Positions 24,754-32,968 of a stretch of DNA of 64,000 bases are shown in pieces. Positions within the stretch are counted from its first letter, which is position 1; every line of letters begins with the position of its first letter. Under the pieces are notes generated by a model that saw only the letters and a list, made by a program, of their open reading frames with translations, ran no database searches and was not told the DNA's origin. The DNA is from Chryseobacterium angstadtii (GTDB lineage Bacteria; Bacteroidota; Bacteroidia; Flavobacteriales; Weeksellaceae). A program made the translations under genes and the position numbers. The stretch lies in contig NZ_LFND01000001.1 in the NCBI RefSeq assembly GCF_001045465.1, forward strand, positions 682,001-746,000, in the 5' to 3' direction.

Positions 24754-25455
24754 ATGATACAGCACATTCCAATAGAAAAAGTTTTATTCCTTGATATTGA
24801 GACGGTTCCGGGATCAGGTTCATGGGATGAGCTTCCTGAAGCAGAACAGAAACTTTGGGACAAAAAGACAAGATTTCAGCGAAAAGAAGAGGTTACGGCC
24901 GAAGAATTTTACGACCGGGCAGGTATTATGGCCGAATTCGGAAAGATCATCTGCATTACCATCGGAATGGTGGAAAAGAATGATACTCTGAAGATTAAAA
25001 GCTTTTCCGGTCATGATGAAAAGAAAATGCTCACAGAATTCGGAGAAATATTTAACAGCCCAAGACTAAATAATGTAATTCTGTGTGCCCACAACGGAAA
25101 GGAATTTGATTTTCCGTGGATCGCCAGAAGATATTTAATCAATGGAATGCAGCCTCCGGTTCCTTTTCAGATGTTTGGAAAAAAACCGTGGGAAATTCCA
25201 CATATTGATACCATGGAGCTCTGGAAATTCGGGGATTATAAAAGCTTTGTTTCTCTGGAATTACTGGCTCATGTCTTTGGAATTCCCACGCCTAAAGACG
25301 ATATAGACGGCTCAATGGTTTCATCAATCTACTACATAGAAAAAGACTTGCAGAGAATTGTAGACTATTGTGAAAAAGATGTCTTAACTTTGGCAAATGT
25401 TTTCCGGCGGATGCGTCAGGAAGATTTGTTGAAAAGGAATATCAATCTAGATTAA
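24754..25455 (+). CDS. DEDDy-type 3'-5' exonuclease (RNase H-like fold)
   Basis: The 233-residue protein shows the DEDDy exonuclease motifs: LFLDIETVPG (Exo I), CAHNGKEFDFPWIARRY (Exo II), and VDYCEKDVLTLAN (Exo III, Tyr and Asp). It matches the PolB-like exonuclease family found as a free-standing enzyme in Bacteroidota. The substrate (DNA or RNA) is not known. It lies 15 bp after the CsaA-like gene and 3 bp before the SufT-like gene. Confidence 0.88.
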   Translation: MIQHIPIEKVLFLDIETVPGSGSWDELPEAEQKLWDKKTRFQRKEEVTAEEFYDRAGIMAEFGKIICITIGMVEKNDTLKIKSFSGHDEKKMLTEFGEIFNSPRLNNVILCAHNGKEFDFPWIARRYLINGMQPPVPFQMFGKKPWEIPHIDTMELWKFGDYKSFVSLELLAHVFGIPTPKDDIDGSMVSSIYYIEKDLQRIVDYCEKDVLTLANVFRRMRQEDLLKRNINLD

Positions 25456-25458
25456 AAA

Positions 25459-25785
25459 ATGAAATTTACAGACGATCAAATTGCTGACATTGGTGAGGAA
25501 ATCATCAAGGTCTTAAAATCCGTATACGACCCAGAAATTCCGGTAGATATTTACGAATTAGGTCTGATATATGACGTACAGATCTCCGAAGATGGCGATG
25601 TAAAAATTATAATGACCCTTACGACTCCTAACTGTCCTGTTGCAGAAACACTTCCACAAGAAGTAAAAGACAAGGTAGGAGATGTAGAAGGTGTAAAAAG
25701 TGTAGATTTAGAGCTTACTTTTGAACCAAGCTGGAATAAGGATATGATGAGTGAAGAAGCCAAGTTTGAATTGGGAATGCTTTAA
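25459..25785 (+). CDS. SufT/MIP18-type (DUF59) iron-sulfur assembly factor
   Basis: The 108-residue protein carries the DUF59/MIP18 signature: VYDPEIPVDIYELGLIYDV and TTPNCPVAETLP with the conserved Cys. Such proteins help mature iron-sulfur proteins (SufT in SUF systems). The usual suf genes are not adjacent here. Length is normal. It ends the 23885-25785 unit and is followed by a clear terminator. Confidence 0.9.
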   Translation: MKFTDDQIADIGEEIIKVLKSVYDPEIPVDIYELGLIYDVQISEDGDVKIIMTLTTPNCPVAETLPQEVKDKVGDVEGVKSVDLELTFEPSWNKDMMSEEAKFELGML

Positions 25786-25873
25786 ATTCAGGTAAGGAAA
25801 AGGGAGAATGGAAGTTTTTAGAGCCATCAATCAATTTCTTACTCTTTTCTTTCATCCATCAGGAATAATATAA

Positions 25874-25894
25874 AACCCGGAAAGTTTCCGGGTT
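25874..25894 (+). terminator. Terminator after the SufT-like gene
   Basis: AACCCGGAAA at 25874-25883 pairs perfectly with TTTCCGGGTT at 25885-25894, with a 1-nt centre, followed by CTCTTGTTTT. Confidence 0.65.
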
Positions 25895-25950
25895 CTCTTG
25901 TTTTAGTCTGTTTTGGTTTTAATAAATACAGATGAAGTTTTTTAAAATTT

Positions 25951-26020
25951 CACGCAGATGAATCAGATGAGGCAGATTCTTACCTCTTTAATCTGCTCAA
26001 TCCGCATGATCCGCGAGGGT
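25951..26020. repeat. CGCAGAT-type intergenic repeat (family C)
   Basis: It contains CACGCAGATGAATCAGATG, then GCAGATT .. AATCTGC (able to pair), and ends CCGCATGATCCGCGAG. The 3' half aligns with the element at 27104-27180. The rest of the spacer 25786-26157 shows no gene. Confidence 0.55.
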
Positions 26021-26157
26021 AAAAAAGAAATCGTCATAAAGTTTAAATGATACGAAGCCTACTTTTAAATTCCAATATATGACAAAATTTTTAAGATAAG
26101 TCTAACAGCAATAATAAGCCTCCCTATAATCTAGCCTCCTGCTCCGTCTTCCAGCCT

Positions 26158-26994
26158 TTAAATCTCTTTCGCAATCTCTTTTTCTTCTCTTCTGCTCCAT
26201 TCACTCCAGGATCCCACATACAGGTCAGGAATCGGGAAACCTGCATAATTCAAAGCTAGAATGGTATGGCATGCCGTAACTCCTGAACCGCAATGAATGA
26301 TTAAATGCTGAGGTTTATTGTTTAAAAGTTGAGTATATTTTTCTTTTAAAAGTTCTGGTTTAAGAAAGTTTCCATTTTCGTCAAGGTTTTCAGAAAAGGG
26401 AATATTAATCGCTCCCGGAATATGTCCGGCAACCAGATCAATAGGTTCAGATTCTCCTTTATAACGGTAAGCATCTCTCACATCAACCACTGTAGACAAA
26501 TTGTTTATCAACTCATTTTCAACATCTTCCAGCGGCTTTACCGGAAGAAGCCATTTTTCCTGATGAATCACAGAAGTCTTCTCAAATGTTTCTTCACCGG
26601 ATGAAAATTCTAGCCCTTCTTTTTCAGCAGCCTGAAATCCGCCGTCAAGAACCTGTACCTTTTTCAATCCAAAAGATTTTAACATCCACCATGCTCTGGC
26701 GGCCGCATTGGCTCCATTTTTATCATCATATACAACCACATGAGCATTTTCCGATATGCCAAGATCTGAAAGTGTTTCAGCAAATTTAGCAACATCAGGG
26801 AGCGGGTGTCTTCCTCCAAAAGCGGCATCTTCTCCTATTTCAGCCAGATCTTTATCCAGATCTATAAAACGGGCTTCTTTGATGTGTTTTTCAAGATAGG
26901 TTTGATAGACCTCTTTCCCTACTCTGGCATCAAGGATGATAAGATTTTCAGTGGGAAGATTTTTTAAATCGGATGGGGAGATTATCGGTGACAT
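26158..26994 (-). CDS. Rhodanese-type sulfurtransferase (3-mercaptopyruvate sulfurtransferase-like)
   Basis: The 278-residue protein has two rhodanese domains: LIILDARVGKEVY near the start, HVVVYDDKNG, then TVVDVRDAYRYKG in the second domain and the active-site loop CGSGVTAC near residue 235 with the catalytic Cys. The CGSGxTA loop is characteristic of mercaptopyruvate rather than thiosulfate sulfurtransferases. The enzyme would move sulfur from mercaptopyruvate to a thiol acceptor. It is transcribed alone and stands 1.4 kb from the cysteine-synthesis cluster, separated by HMG-CoA lyase, so a common regulation is not obvious. Confidence 0.9.
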   Translation of the reverse strand: MSPIISPSDLKNLPTENLIILDARVGKEVYQTYLEKHIKEARFIDLDKDLAEIGEDAAFGGRHPLPDVAKFAETLSDLGISENAHVVVYDDKNGANAAARAWWMLKSFGLKKVQVLDGGFQAAEKEGLEFSSGEETFEKTSVIHQEKWLLPVKPLEDVENELINNLSTVVDVRDAYRYKGESEPIDLVAGHIPGAINIPFSENLDENGNFLKPELLKEKYTQLLNNKPQHLIIHCGSGVTACHTILALNYAGFPIPDLYVGSWSEWSRREEKEIAKEI

Positions 26995-27024
26995 TTTTGT
27001 TGATTTTGGGTTTAAATGATCTAT

Positions 27025-27085
27025 TTTGGCTAAAGCCGATTGAGTTTTTAATATAGGAAAGCGGGTTAAAACCCGCCCCTATTGA
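27025..27085 (+). repeat. Two-hairpin REP-like repeat family A, copy 2
   Basis: It reads TTTGGCTAAAGCCG, a spacer, AGCGGGTTAAAACCCGC and CCCTATTGA, 61 bp. The second palindrome differs from the other copies by paired changes (GCT/AGC to GTT/AAC) that keep the base pairing. Confidence 0.8.
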
Positions 27086-27103
27086 TATTTATTCTGCCAT
27101 TTA

Positions 27104-27180
27104 GATTTTACAGATTGTATCTATTTTTGTGCTTTTTAAAGCAATTCAATCTGCTTTATCAGCCTGATCTGCGCGAGTAT
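27104..27180. repeat. CGCAGAT-type intergenic repeat (family C)
   Basis: GATTTTACAGATTG and TTCAATCTGCTTTATC followed by TGATCTGCGCGAG resemble the right half of 25951-26020. It lies immediately beside a family A copy, just beyond the 3' end of the HMG-CoA lyase gene. Confidence 0.45.
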
Positions 27181-27190
27181 TATTTCTTAT

Positions 27191-28039
27191 TTAAAAATGA
27201 AAAATATCCTTCGCTTTATTGTATGAACTTTCAAAATTCAGCAGATTCAGTTTGTGTTCTGCTTTTTCTACACTCATAAAATTGATCACCTGTTCTGTAG
27301 GCATATTTCCTACCAGGTCATCTTTGGCCATAGGACATCCTCCGATGCCTTTAATAGCACTGTCGAATCTTCTGCAGCCTTTATCATAAGCAGCTTTCAG
27401 TTTTGAATAAGAATCTTCGTAGCGGTTATGAAAGTGTCCTCCGAAATTGATCTCCGGATATTTTGACGGAATTTTTTCGAATAAAAGAGCAATGGTTTCA
27501 GGGGTTGCCACCCCTGTGGTATCAGACAGAAGAACATCTTTGATTCCAATCTCTGAAAATCTTTTGGCCCAGAAATCTACATCTTCCCATTTCCACATTT
27601 CTCCGTAAGGATTTCCGAAAGCCATGGAAAAATAGATATTCAGCTGTTTTTCTTCACTTTTAACCAGTTCAAGCATTTTGATGATCTCATTAAAAGCCTC
27701 TTCCTGGTTTTTGTTGGTATTCCTGTGTTGAAAAGTCTCCGAAATAGAGAACGGAAAGCCTAAAATATCTACACTCTGATGTTTCAGCGCTTTTTCTGCC
27801 CCTCTGTAATTTCCGATGATGGCAGAAACTTTGGTATTGGATAAAGATGTATCAATATTTTCAGCCACCTCATCAGAATCGGCCATCTGTGGAATTGCTT
27901 TGGGGGAAACAAAACTCAGACAGTCCAGCACATCAAAACCAACCTCCATCAGTGAGTTGATGTAATCTATTTTTTTTGCAGTAGGGATAAATTCTCCCCA
28001 ACCCTGCATGGCATCTCTAGGACATTCTGTAAGAAACAT
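27191..28039 (-). CDS. Hydroxymethylglutaryl-CoA lyase
   Basis: The 282-residue protein belongs to the DRE-TIM/HMGL-like family. TECPRDAMQGWG at the start carries the catalytic Arg-Asp, GGHFHNRY supplies metal-binding histidines, and GIGGCPMAKDDLVGN holds the signature Cys. HMG-CoA lyase splits HMG-CoA to acetyl-CoA and acetoacetate in leucine breakdown; related citramalate-type lyases cannot be fully excluded. Length matches the bacterial enzymes. It is monocistronic and has a clear TATATTTG element upstream. Confidence 0.88.
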   Translation of the reverse strand: MFLTECPRDAMQGWGEFIPTAKKIDYINSLMEVGFDVLDCLSFVSPKAIPQMADSDEVAENIDTSLSNTKVSAIIGNYRGAEKALKHQSVDILGFPFSISETFQHRNTNKNQEEAFNEIIKMLELVKSEEKQLNIYFSMAFGNPYGEMWKWEDVDFWAKRFSEIGIKDVLLSDTTGVATPETIALLFEKIPSKYPEINFGGHFHNRYEDSYSKLKAAYDKGCRRFDSAIKGIGGCPMAKDDLVGNMPTEQVINFMSVEKAEHKLNLLNFESSYNKAKDIFHF

Positions 28040-28058
28040 TTTTACTTTTTGATTTTCT

Positions 28059-28066
28059 CAAATATA
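28059..28066 (-). promoter_or_regulatory. -7 element of the HMG-CoA lyase gene
   Basis: TATATTTG on the minus strand, 19 bp before the ATG at 28039; exact TAnnTTTG match. No TTG box at the usual distance. Confidence 0.5.
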
Positions 28067-28209
28067 ATAAAACTAAATAATTTATATACCAGGCATACAA
28101 ATCTAACATTATTTTGATTTTCAAAGATTTACAAACGATTTAAAATTTCAATAACTGATATATGCCGCCGGATAAACTATTCAAGAAGTAAAAACGGCTG
28201 TTTTGTAAA

Positions 28210-28416
28210 GTTGGAATCGAGAGTCAAGAACCAAGACTTCAGATTTCTAGATTAGGGCTAAGACTAAGGCTGAGACTGAGACTGAGGAATGTCAATGGTC
28301 AATTTTGCTTTGCAAGTGAAATGTGAAACTCTCCAATCCCGCACACCCCTCTAACCTCGTATCCCGAAACCCTCAAACTCTCAAACTCTCCGACTCTCAA
28401 ACCCGTATCCCACACT
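28210..28416. repeat. Cluster of short tandem and low-complexity repeats
   Basis: The spacer contains a run of GAGACT/GGCTAA-like units (28253-28287: GGCTAAGACTAAGGCTGAGA and onward) and a pyrimidine-rich tract on the plus strand (28327-28416) with repeated ACTCTCAA units. It lies between HMG-CoA lyase and the 3' end of the sulfur operon. No gene is visible in 28040-28426. Confidence 0.6.
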
Positions 28417-28426
28417 TTCCATTCAG

Positions 28427-29950
28427 CTACGTTAATGACTTTACAATGGTTATCAAACTCATAATAATCACCACAACGCCTACAATGGCAAACATCTTCT
28501 TAGCGGGTAGTCTGGATGTAAACATCGCGGAAAAAGGAGCCGTAAAAACCCCACCTAAAAGAAGCCCCAACACAATATTCCAGTGATGGATCCCTATCGT
28601 AAAAATAAAGGTGACTGCACTAACTACAGTCAGTAAAAACTTAGCCAGAGTAGAGCTTCCTACCACATACCGTGGTGTTCTTCCTTCTTTGATGAGTGTT
28701 CCGGTAACCAAAGGGCCCCAGCCTCCTCCGGCAAAAGAATCAATAAATCCTCCGGCCAGTCCTAATATTCTCAGATTCGTTCTTTTTTTAAACCTGTTTC
28801 CGGATCTTTTTTCTTTTCCTTTAAAAGCGTTTCTAAGAATATTCACTCCCAGATACAGCGTATAGCATGCAATGACAGGTTTCACGATATGGGCATAGTA
28901 TTCTCCGAAATGAGACAGAGCAAATGCCCCGATAAAAGCACCTACAGCAGCCACGGGAAACAGAATCCACACCATTTTTTTATTGACGTTTCCTAATTTG
29001 TAATGGCTTATACTTCCTGCCGCGGAGGTAAAAGATTCCGCTGAGTGAATACTTGCACTCACTACCGGAGGCGGAACATTCAACAACAGAAGAATCGTTG
29101 TACAGATCACTCCATAGCCCATTCCCATTGATCCCGCTACAATTTCTGCCAGAAAACCCGCCAGCAGCATCCAGTAAAAAATATGTCCGTCTTTGCTCAG
29201 GAAATTCTGAATATCTCCTGACAGATCAAACTGGTAAATAATACCTCCCAAAACGCCTACAAGGATGAGAACCCCAATAATTCCAAGATAAATATTAGCT
29301 CTTCTCTGTACCGCTTTGGTAATGGTAATCAGTTTTTGTATTTCGGGATTGATTTCTGCCGATTGATTGTTTTTTTCATTCAGATAACTGGTTGTCAATC
29401 TGTTTAATTCTTTTACTTTATAGGTAAAATCTCCTTTCAGCTGGTTCCTGATATGTTGCATATTCACCAGGAGGCCATCCATTTCATCCTCCGGAATGGT
29501 TTCCGTTAAAATCTCGCGCAACCGTTTGGCAACCGTAGGAGACTTTCCGTTGGTGGAAATACCAATTTTAAGATCTCCTTTTTTTACAATGGATCCTAAG
29601 TAGAAATCACACAAATCCGGCTTATCAGCAATATTCACCAGTATATTATGCTCATGGGCCCTGCTGCAGATGCGTTCTGCCAAAGAAATATCATTAACCG
29701 CCACAATCGCAACGTCGGCACTGTTAAAATCATTATCGGTATAGGATCTTTCATGCAGGGTAAGATTAGGATAATTCTGCTTCAGATCTTTAATCTGATC
29801 ACTGATTTCCTTTGCGACCAGTTTAATGCGTGCGGCGGGAGAATTGGCCAGAACAGACTGTAGTTTTTCAAGCGCAATGTTCCCTCCACCAATGATAAGC
29901 AGCGACAGTTCTTCCAGTTTTAAAAATATAGGATATAGCGAGTTACTCAT
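28427..29950 (-). CDS. Fusion of precorrin-2 dehydrogenase (siroheme) and TauE/SafE sulfite exporter-like domain
   Basis: Residues 1-205 match the CysG N-terminal/Met8p-type domain: LLIIGGGNIALEKL (NAD-binding), VAIVAVNDISLAERI, and NIADKPDLCDFYLGSIVKKG. That domain oxidises precorrin-2 and may insert iron to make siroheme. From about residue 215 the protein has eight or so membrane helices typical of TSUP/TauE-SafE anion exporters (ILVGVLGGIIYQ, AEIVAGSMGMGYGV, GLAGGFIDSFAGGGWGPLV). The fusion links the cofactor of sulfite reductase to a possible sulfite, sulfonate or sulfide exporter in one chain. It is the last gene of the cluster, 6 bp after the TonB receptor gene. Confidence 0.9.
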   Translation of the reverse strand: MSNSLYPIFLKLEELSLLIIGGGNIALEKLQSVLANSPAARIKLVAKEISDQIKDLKQNYPNLTLHERSYTDNDFNSADVAIVAVNDISLAERICSRAHEHNILVNIADKPDLCDFYLGSIVKKGDLKIGISTNGKSPTVAKRLREILTETIPEDEMDGLLVNMQHIRNQLKGDFTYKVKELNRLTTSYLNEKNNQSAEINPEIQKLITITKAVQRRANIYLGIIGVLILVGVLGGIIYQFDLSGDIQNFLSKDGHIFYWMLLAGFLAEIVAGSMGMGYGVICTTILLLLNVPPPVVSASIHSAESFTSAAGSISHYKLGNVNKKMVWILFPVAAVGAFIGAFALSHFGEYYAHIVKPVIACYTLYLGVNILRNAFKGKEKRSGNRFKKRTNLRILGLAGGFIDSFAGGGWGPLVTGTLIKEGRTPRYVVGSSTLAKFLLTVVSAVTFIFTIGIHHWNIVLGLLLGGVFTAPFSAMFTSRLPAKKMFAIVGVVVIIMSLITIVKSLT

Positions 29951-29956
29951 TTTTAC

Positions 29957-32830
29957 TTAAAGTTTTAGATCATATGTAAAAGACATGTAGTACAGCCCTC
30001 CTATCTCGGGCCCTGCGGCATACTGAAAATAGCGGCGGTTCAGCAGGTTGGTTGCACCTATCTTAACGTTTGCTCTGATTTCAGGGATTCTCCACGTAGC
30101 CTGTGCATCAATGGTGTAATAGGCCGGAATTTTTCCTGATGCCAGCGGACTCTCCCATAAAAAGCTATCCTGCCATCTTGCTGCAACGGTAAATCCTACA
30201 TTTTTAATAATTTCTCTATTACCCAGACTTACATTCACAGCCCATTTCGGTGTGTTGAAAGCCGTGATAAACAGATCTGAAGTATTGGATGAAATAAGAT
30301 CGTTAAATGACACATTCACATTGACATTATAGTTTTTCACCAGATTATAACGGATGCCCAAAGCAGTCCCGAAACTTTTGTAGGTACTGTTACTGTTGGT
30401 ATACACCCTGTATCGGTCTTGCTTCGTTCTGTCGAGCATAGCCAAAACAGAATTATCACTTCCTATTTTTTCGTTTTTAGGAACGGCTACTTCCACCTGC
30501 CCCAAAAATCCTTCATAAATATTGTAATAAAAATCCCAGTCGATTACAAGTTTGCTGTTCAATAAAGCGGCTTTATATCCTACTTCAAAAGAATTGACCT
30601 TTTCAGGCTGAAGTTTCGGAAGATTGGCTGCTGTGAGCAGGTTTCTATTTTTCAGGGCGGCCTGATTTTGGCTTTCTCCTCCATCTACCTCCTTATTTAC
30701 GGCGGCTACGAACTGATCAATAGAAGCCAGCGTGTACGAATTTTCAAGATAACCCAATCCATCATTCGCTTTTGAAAGCCCTCCTACTCTTCTTACGTTC
30801 CCGTTGTTAACGAACGACAAAGCTTCAAACAGAGAAGGAAAACGATATCCATTTTGAAAAGATGCTCTGAAATTATGCTGATTCACTGGAGAATAGACAA
30901 CGCTCACTCTCGGATTAAATTTCGTATCAAATTCAGGATTCCGGTCTGCACGCAGAGCCAGATTAAGTTTTAATTTATCCTCAAAAAACAGCTTTGTCAC
31001 CTGAACAAATGCCCCATACTTCTGATAAATGACATCTTTTCCAAAAGTTCCGTCTGCAAGGCGGATATTCCGTTCACTGACCGGTCTGTCGAAATCAACA
31101 AAATTATTCCCGTCCGGTGTGATGCTGTACAATCGGTAATCTGCTCCGGCCAGAAGGCTGAATACTTTCACCAGCCTGCTGAAATCATACGTAATTTCCC
31201 CCTGGTAAAAACGGGATTTCTGTTCAAGCTTGGCCCCTCCTGTAGCCGGAGCTCCTGCAATTCCTGCATTGGCAGAATCCCAGTTATTGATTCCGATAAT
31301 TGTATTTTTCAGCTGTTCAAAAGCAGTTGTTCCAGGGCGGACTCTGTTTCTGTCTGCTTCCTGGCGTGCTGCAATAAAAGCATCATTCAGGTTGATCCCC
31401 GCATTCAGTCTGTCCTGAAGAACGTTCTGAAAGATATTTTTCCAGTTATTGTTGGAAAGATTGGTAAGATCCAGATTGTCTGCCAACGGTTTCAGATTAT
31501 AAGAATCTCCCGTATTTTCTATGGACATATACGCTCTGAATGTCAACTCTTTACCTGTGAGCTCTACTTTATGATTCTGGACTGTGGCATTCTGCAGCCG
31601 GATCTTATTTCCTCTCTGAAATGTTCCGTCCAAAAGCCCATAGCGGTATACGTAGGAAGTTTTCCACTGGTCTCCGAAACGGTAATACAGCCCTGCATCA
31701 AATTTTACATTTTTCACTTCCGGACTGATCAGGTCTTTTTCATAGTATCCTGTTCTGGCTACATTGAAGGTCGTAGGTTTTCCATTATAACTGACTTTCA
31801 CCGTGGTTCGGTTGTTTCTTTCGTCTCCGTATTTGTTCCAGAGATCTTCCGCAGGATTATTAGTGAGAGAAAAGTTCGGATTGGCCGTAACGAACGAATT
31901 GGGGTTTTGATCAGTGTGATTATCAGAGATCCAATCTACTCCGCTGAAGTAAGACGCATTGATCTTAAAAGCCAGATTTTTATTGATCAGTTTAGCAATT
32001 CTTACGGCACTTTCGCCTAATGCCGCTGTCTTGTGGCTGATATTGTCTACATGATTAACCCCGCCCCGGAAATAAAGACTCACTCCTTCTGAAGTAAACG
32101 GATCTTTAGTCTGAAGGCTGGCGAGCCCGTTGACAGCATTCATCCCGTAAAGAGCAGATGCCGCTCCGGGCGTAATTTCCATCGACTGGATATCGAGTTC
32201 TGTAGGGCCAATAGCATTTCCCAAAGGAACTCCCAACGTAGCAGACTGCACATCCACACCGTCTACCAGCTGCATAAACCGGAAGTTGTTCGGAGAATTG
32301 AACCCTCTTGAATTGGGCACTTTTAATGTTAAACTTGAAGTCAGCAGCTGCAATCCTTTTACGTTTTCAAGTGTTTCATAAAAAGAGGCGGCGGGGCTTT
32401 CCCGGATGGTCTTAATATCAATTTTCTCAATCGCAATGGGTGACCTCATCACTTTCTCGGGCACACGGGAAGCGGAAATCACCACTTCATTGATAATGGT
32501 ATTCTGAGGATTGAGTTCTATTGCGATTTTATTGGACAGTGAAAGAATTTCTGCGGTATGCTTTGCAAAACCTTCTTTAGCCACTACAATTCTGAAAGGG
32601 ATTTTCACCCTTGTTCTCAGGCTAAAGTTTCCATTCTCATCGGTAACTGCAGTATCTGTAGTGTTCTCTACATTAATATGCACCTCTGCTAGACCTTTAT
32701 GCGTATCTGTATGCTGAATGGTCCCGCTTACTTCGATAAGCTGCTGTGCCTGGGCAAAGCCTGCAAACGCTAAGATAAATACAATAAAACTTATTTTTTT
32801 CTGAAAATATTTTTTTGGTATGGATTTCAC
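29957..32830 (-). CDS. TonB-dependent outer-membrane receptor in the sulfur cluster
   Basis: The 957-residue protein has a signal peptide (FIVFILAFAGFAQAQQ), an N-terminal carboxypeptidase-regulatory-like beta domain (EVSGTIQHTDTHKGLAEVHI), a plug domain (EVVISASRVPEKV, GASALYGMNAVNGL), and a long 22-strand barrel ending in a C-terminal aromatic strand (GGLYYMSFTYDLKL). It should import a ligand using TonB energy. Its position among sulfate-assimilation genes suggests a sulfur compound or a metal chelate as ligand; this is inference. The start is a GTG at 32830. The next gene upstream (cysI) is 138 bp away. Confidence 0.92.
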   Translation of the reverse strand: MKSIPKKYFQKKISFIVFILAFAGFAQAQQLIEVSGTIQHTDTHKGLAEVHINVENTTDTAVTDENGNFSLRTRVKIPFRIVVAKEGFAKHTAEILSLSNKIAIELNPQNTIINEVVISASRVPEKVMRSPIAIEKIDIKTIRESPAASFYETLENVKGLQLLTSSLTLKVPNSRGFNSPNNFRFMQLVDGVDVQSATLGVPLGNAIGPTELDIQSMEITPGAASALYGMNAVNGLASLQTKDPFTSEGVSLYFRGGVNHVDNISHKTAALGESAVRIAKLINKNLAFKINASYFSGVDWISDNHTDQNPNSFVTANPNFSLTNNPAEDLWNKYGDERNNRTTVKVSYNGKPTTFNVARTGYYEKDLISPEVKNVKFDAGLYYRFGDQWKTSYVYRYGLLDGTFQRGNKIRLQNATVQNHKVELTGKELTFRAYMSIENTGDSYNLKPLADNLDLTNLSNNNWKNIFQNVLQDRLNAGINLNDAFIAARQEADRNRVRPGTTAFEQLKNTIIGINNWDSANAGIAGAPATGGAKLEQKSRFYQGEITYDFSRLVKVFSLLAGADYRLYSITPDGNNFVDFDRPVSERNIRLADGTFGKDVIYQKYGAFVQVTKLFFEDKLKLNLALRADRNPEFDTKFNPRVSVVYSPVNQHNFRASFQNGYRFPSLFEALSFVNNGNVRRVGGLSKANDGLGYLENSYTLASIDQFVAAVNKEVDGGESQNQAALKNRNLLTAANLPKLQPEKVNSFEVGYKAALLNSKLVIDWDFYYNIYEGFLGQVEVAVPKNEKIGSDNSVLAMLDRTKQDRYRVYTNSNSTYKSFGTALGIRYNLVKNYNVNVNVSFNDLISSNTSDLFITAFNTPKWAVNVSLGNREIIKNVGFTVAARWQDSFLWESPLASGKIPAYYTIDAQATWRIPEIRANVKIGATNLLNRRYFQYAAGPEIGGLYYMSFTYDLKL

Positions 32831-32968
32831 TGGGGTTAAATTTTAGGGTTAATGAATAGGTGATGTATTGATCGTCAATAAACAGCACATACACATTCGT
32901 ATCCCTAAAAGATGATGGTTATTTTTCCGGACTTTTGCCTTTTGATAAAGGAGATTGATCATATTATT

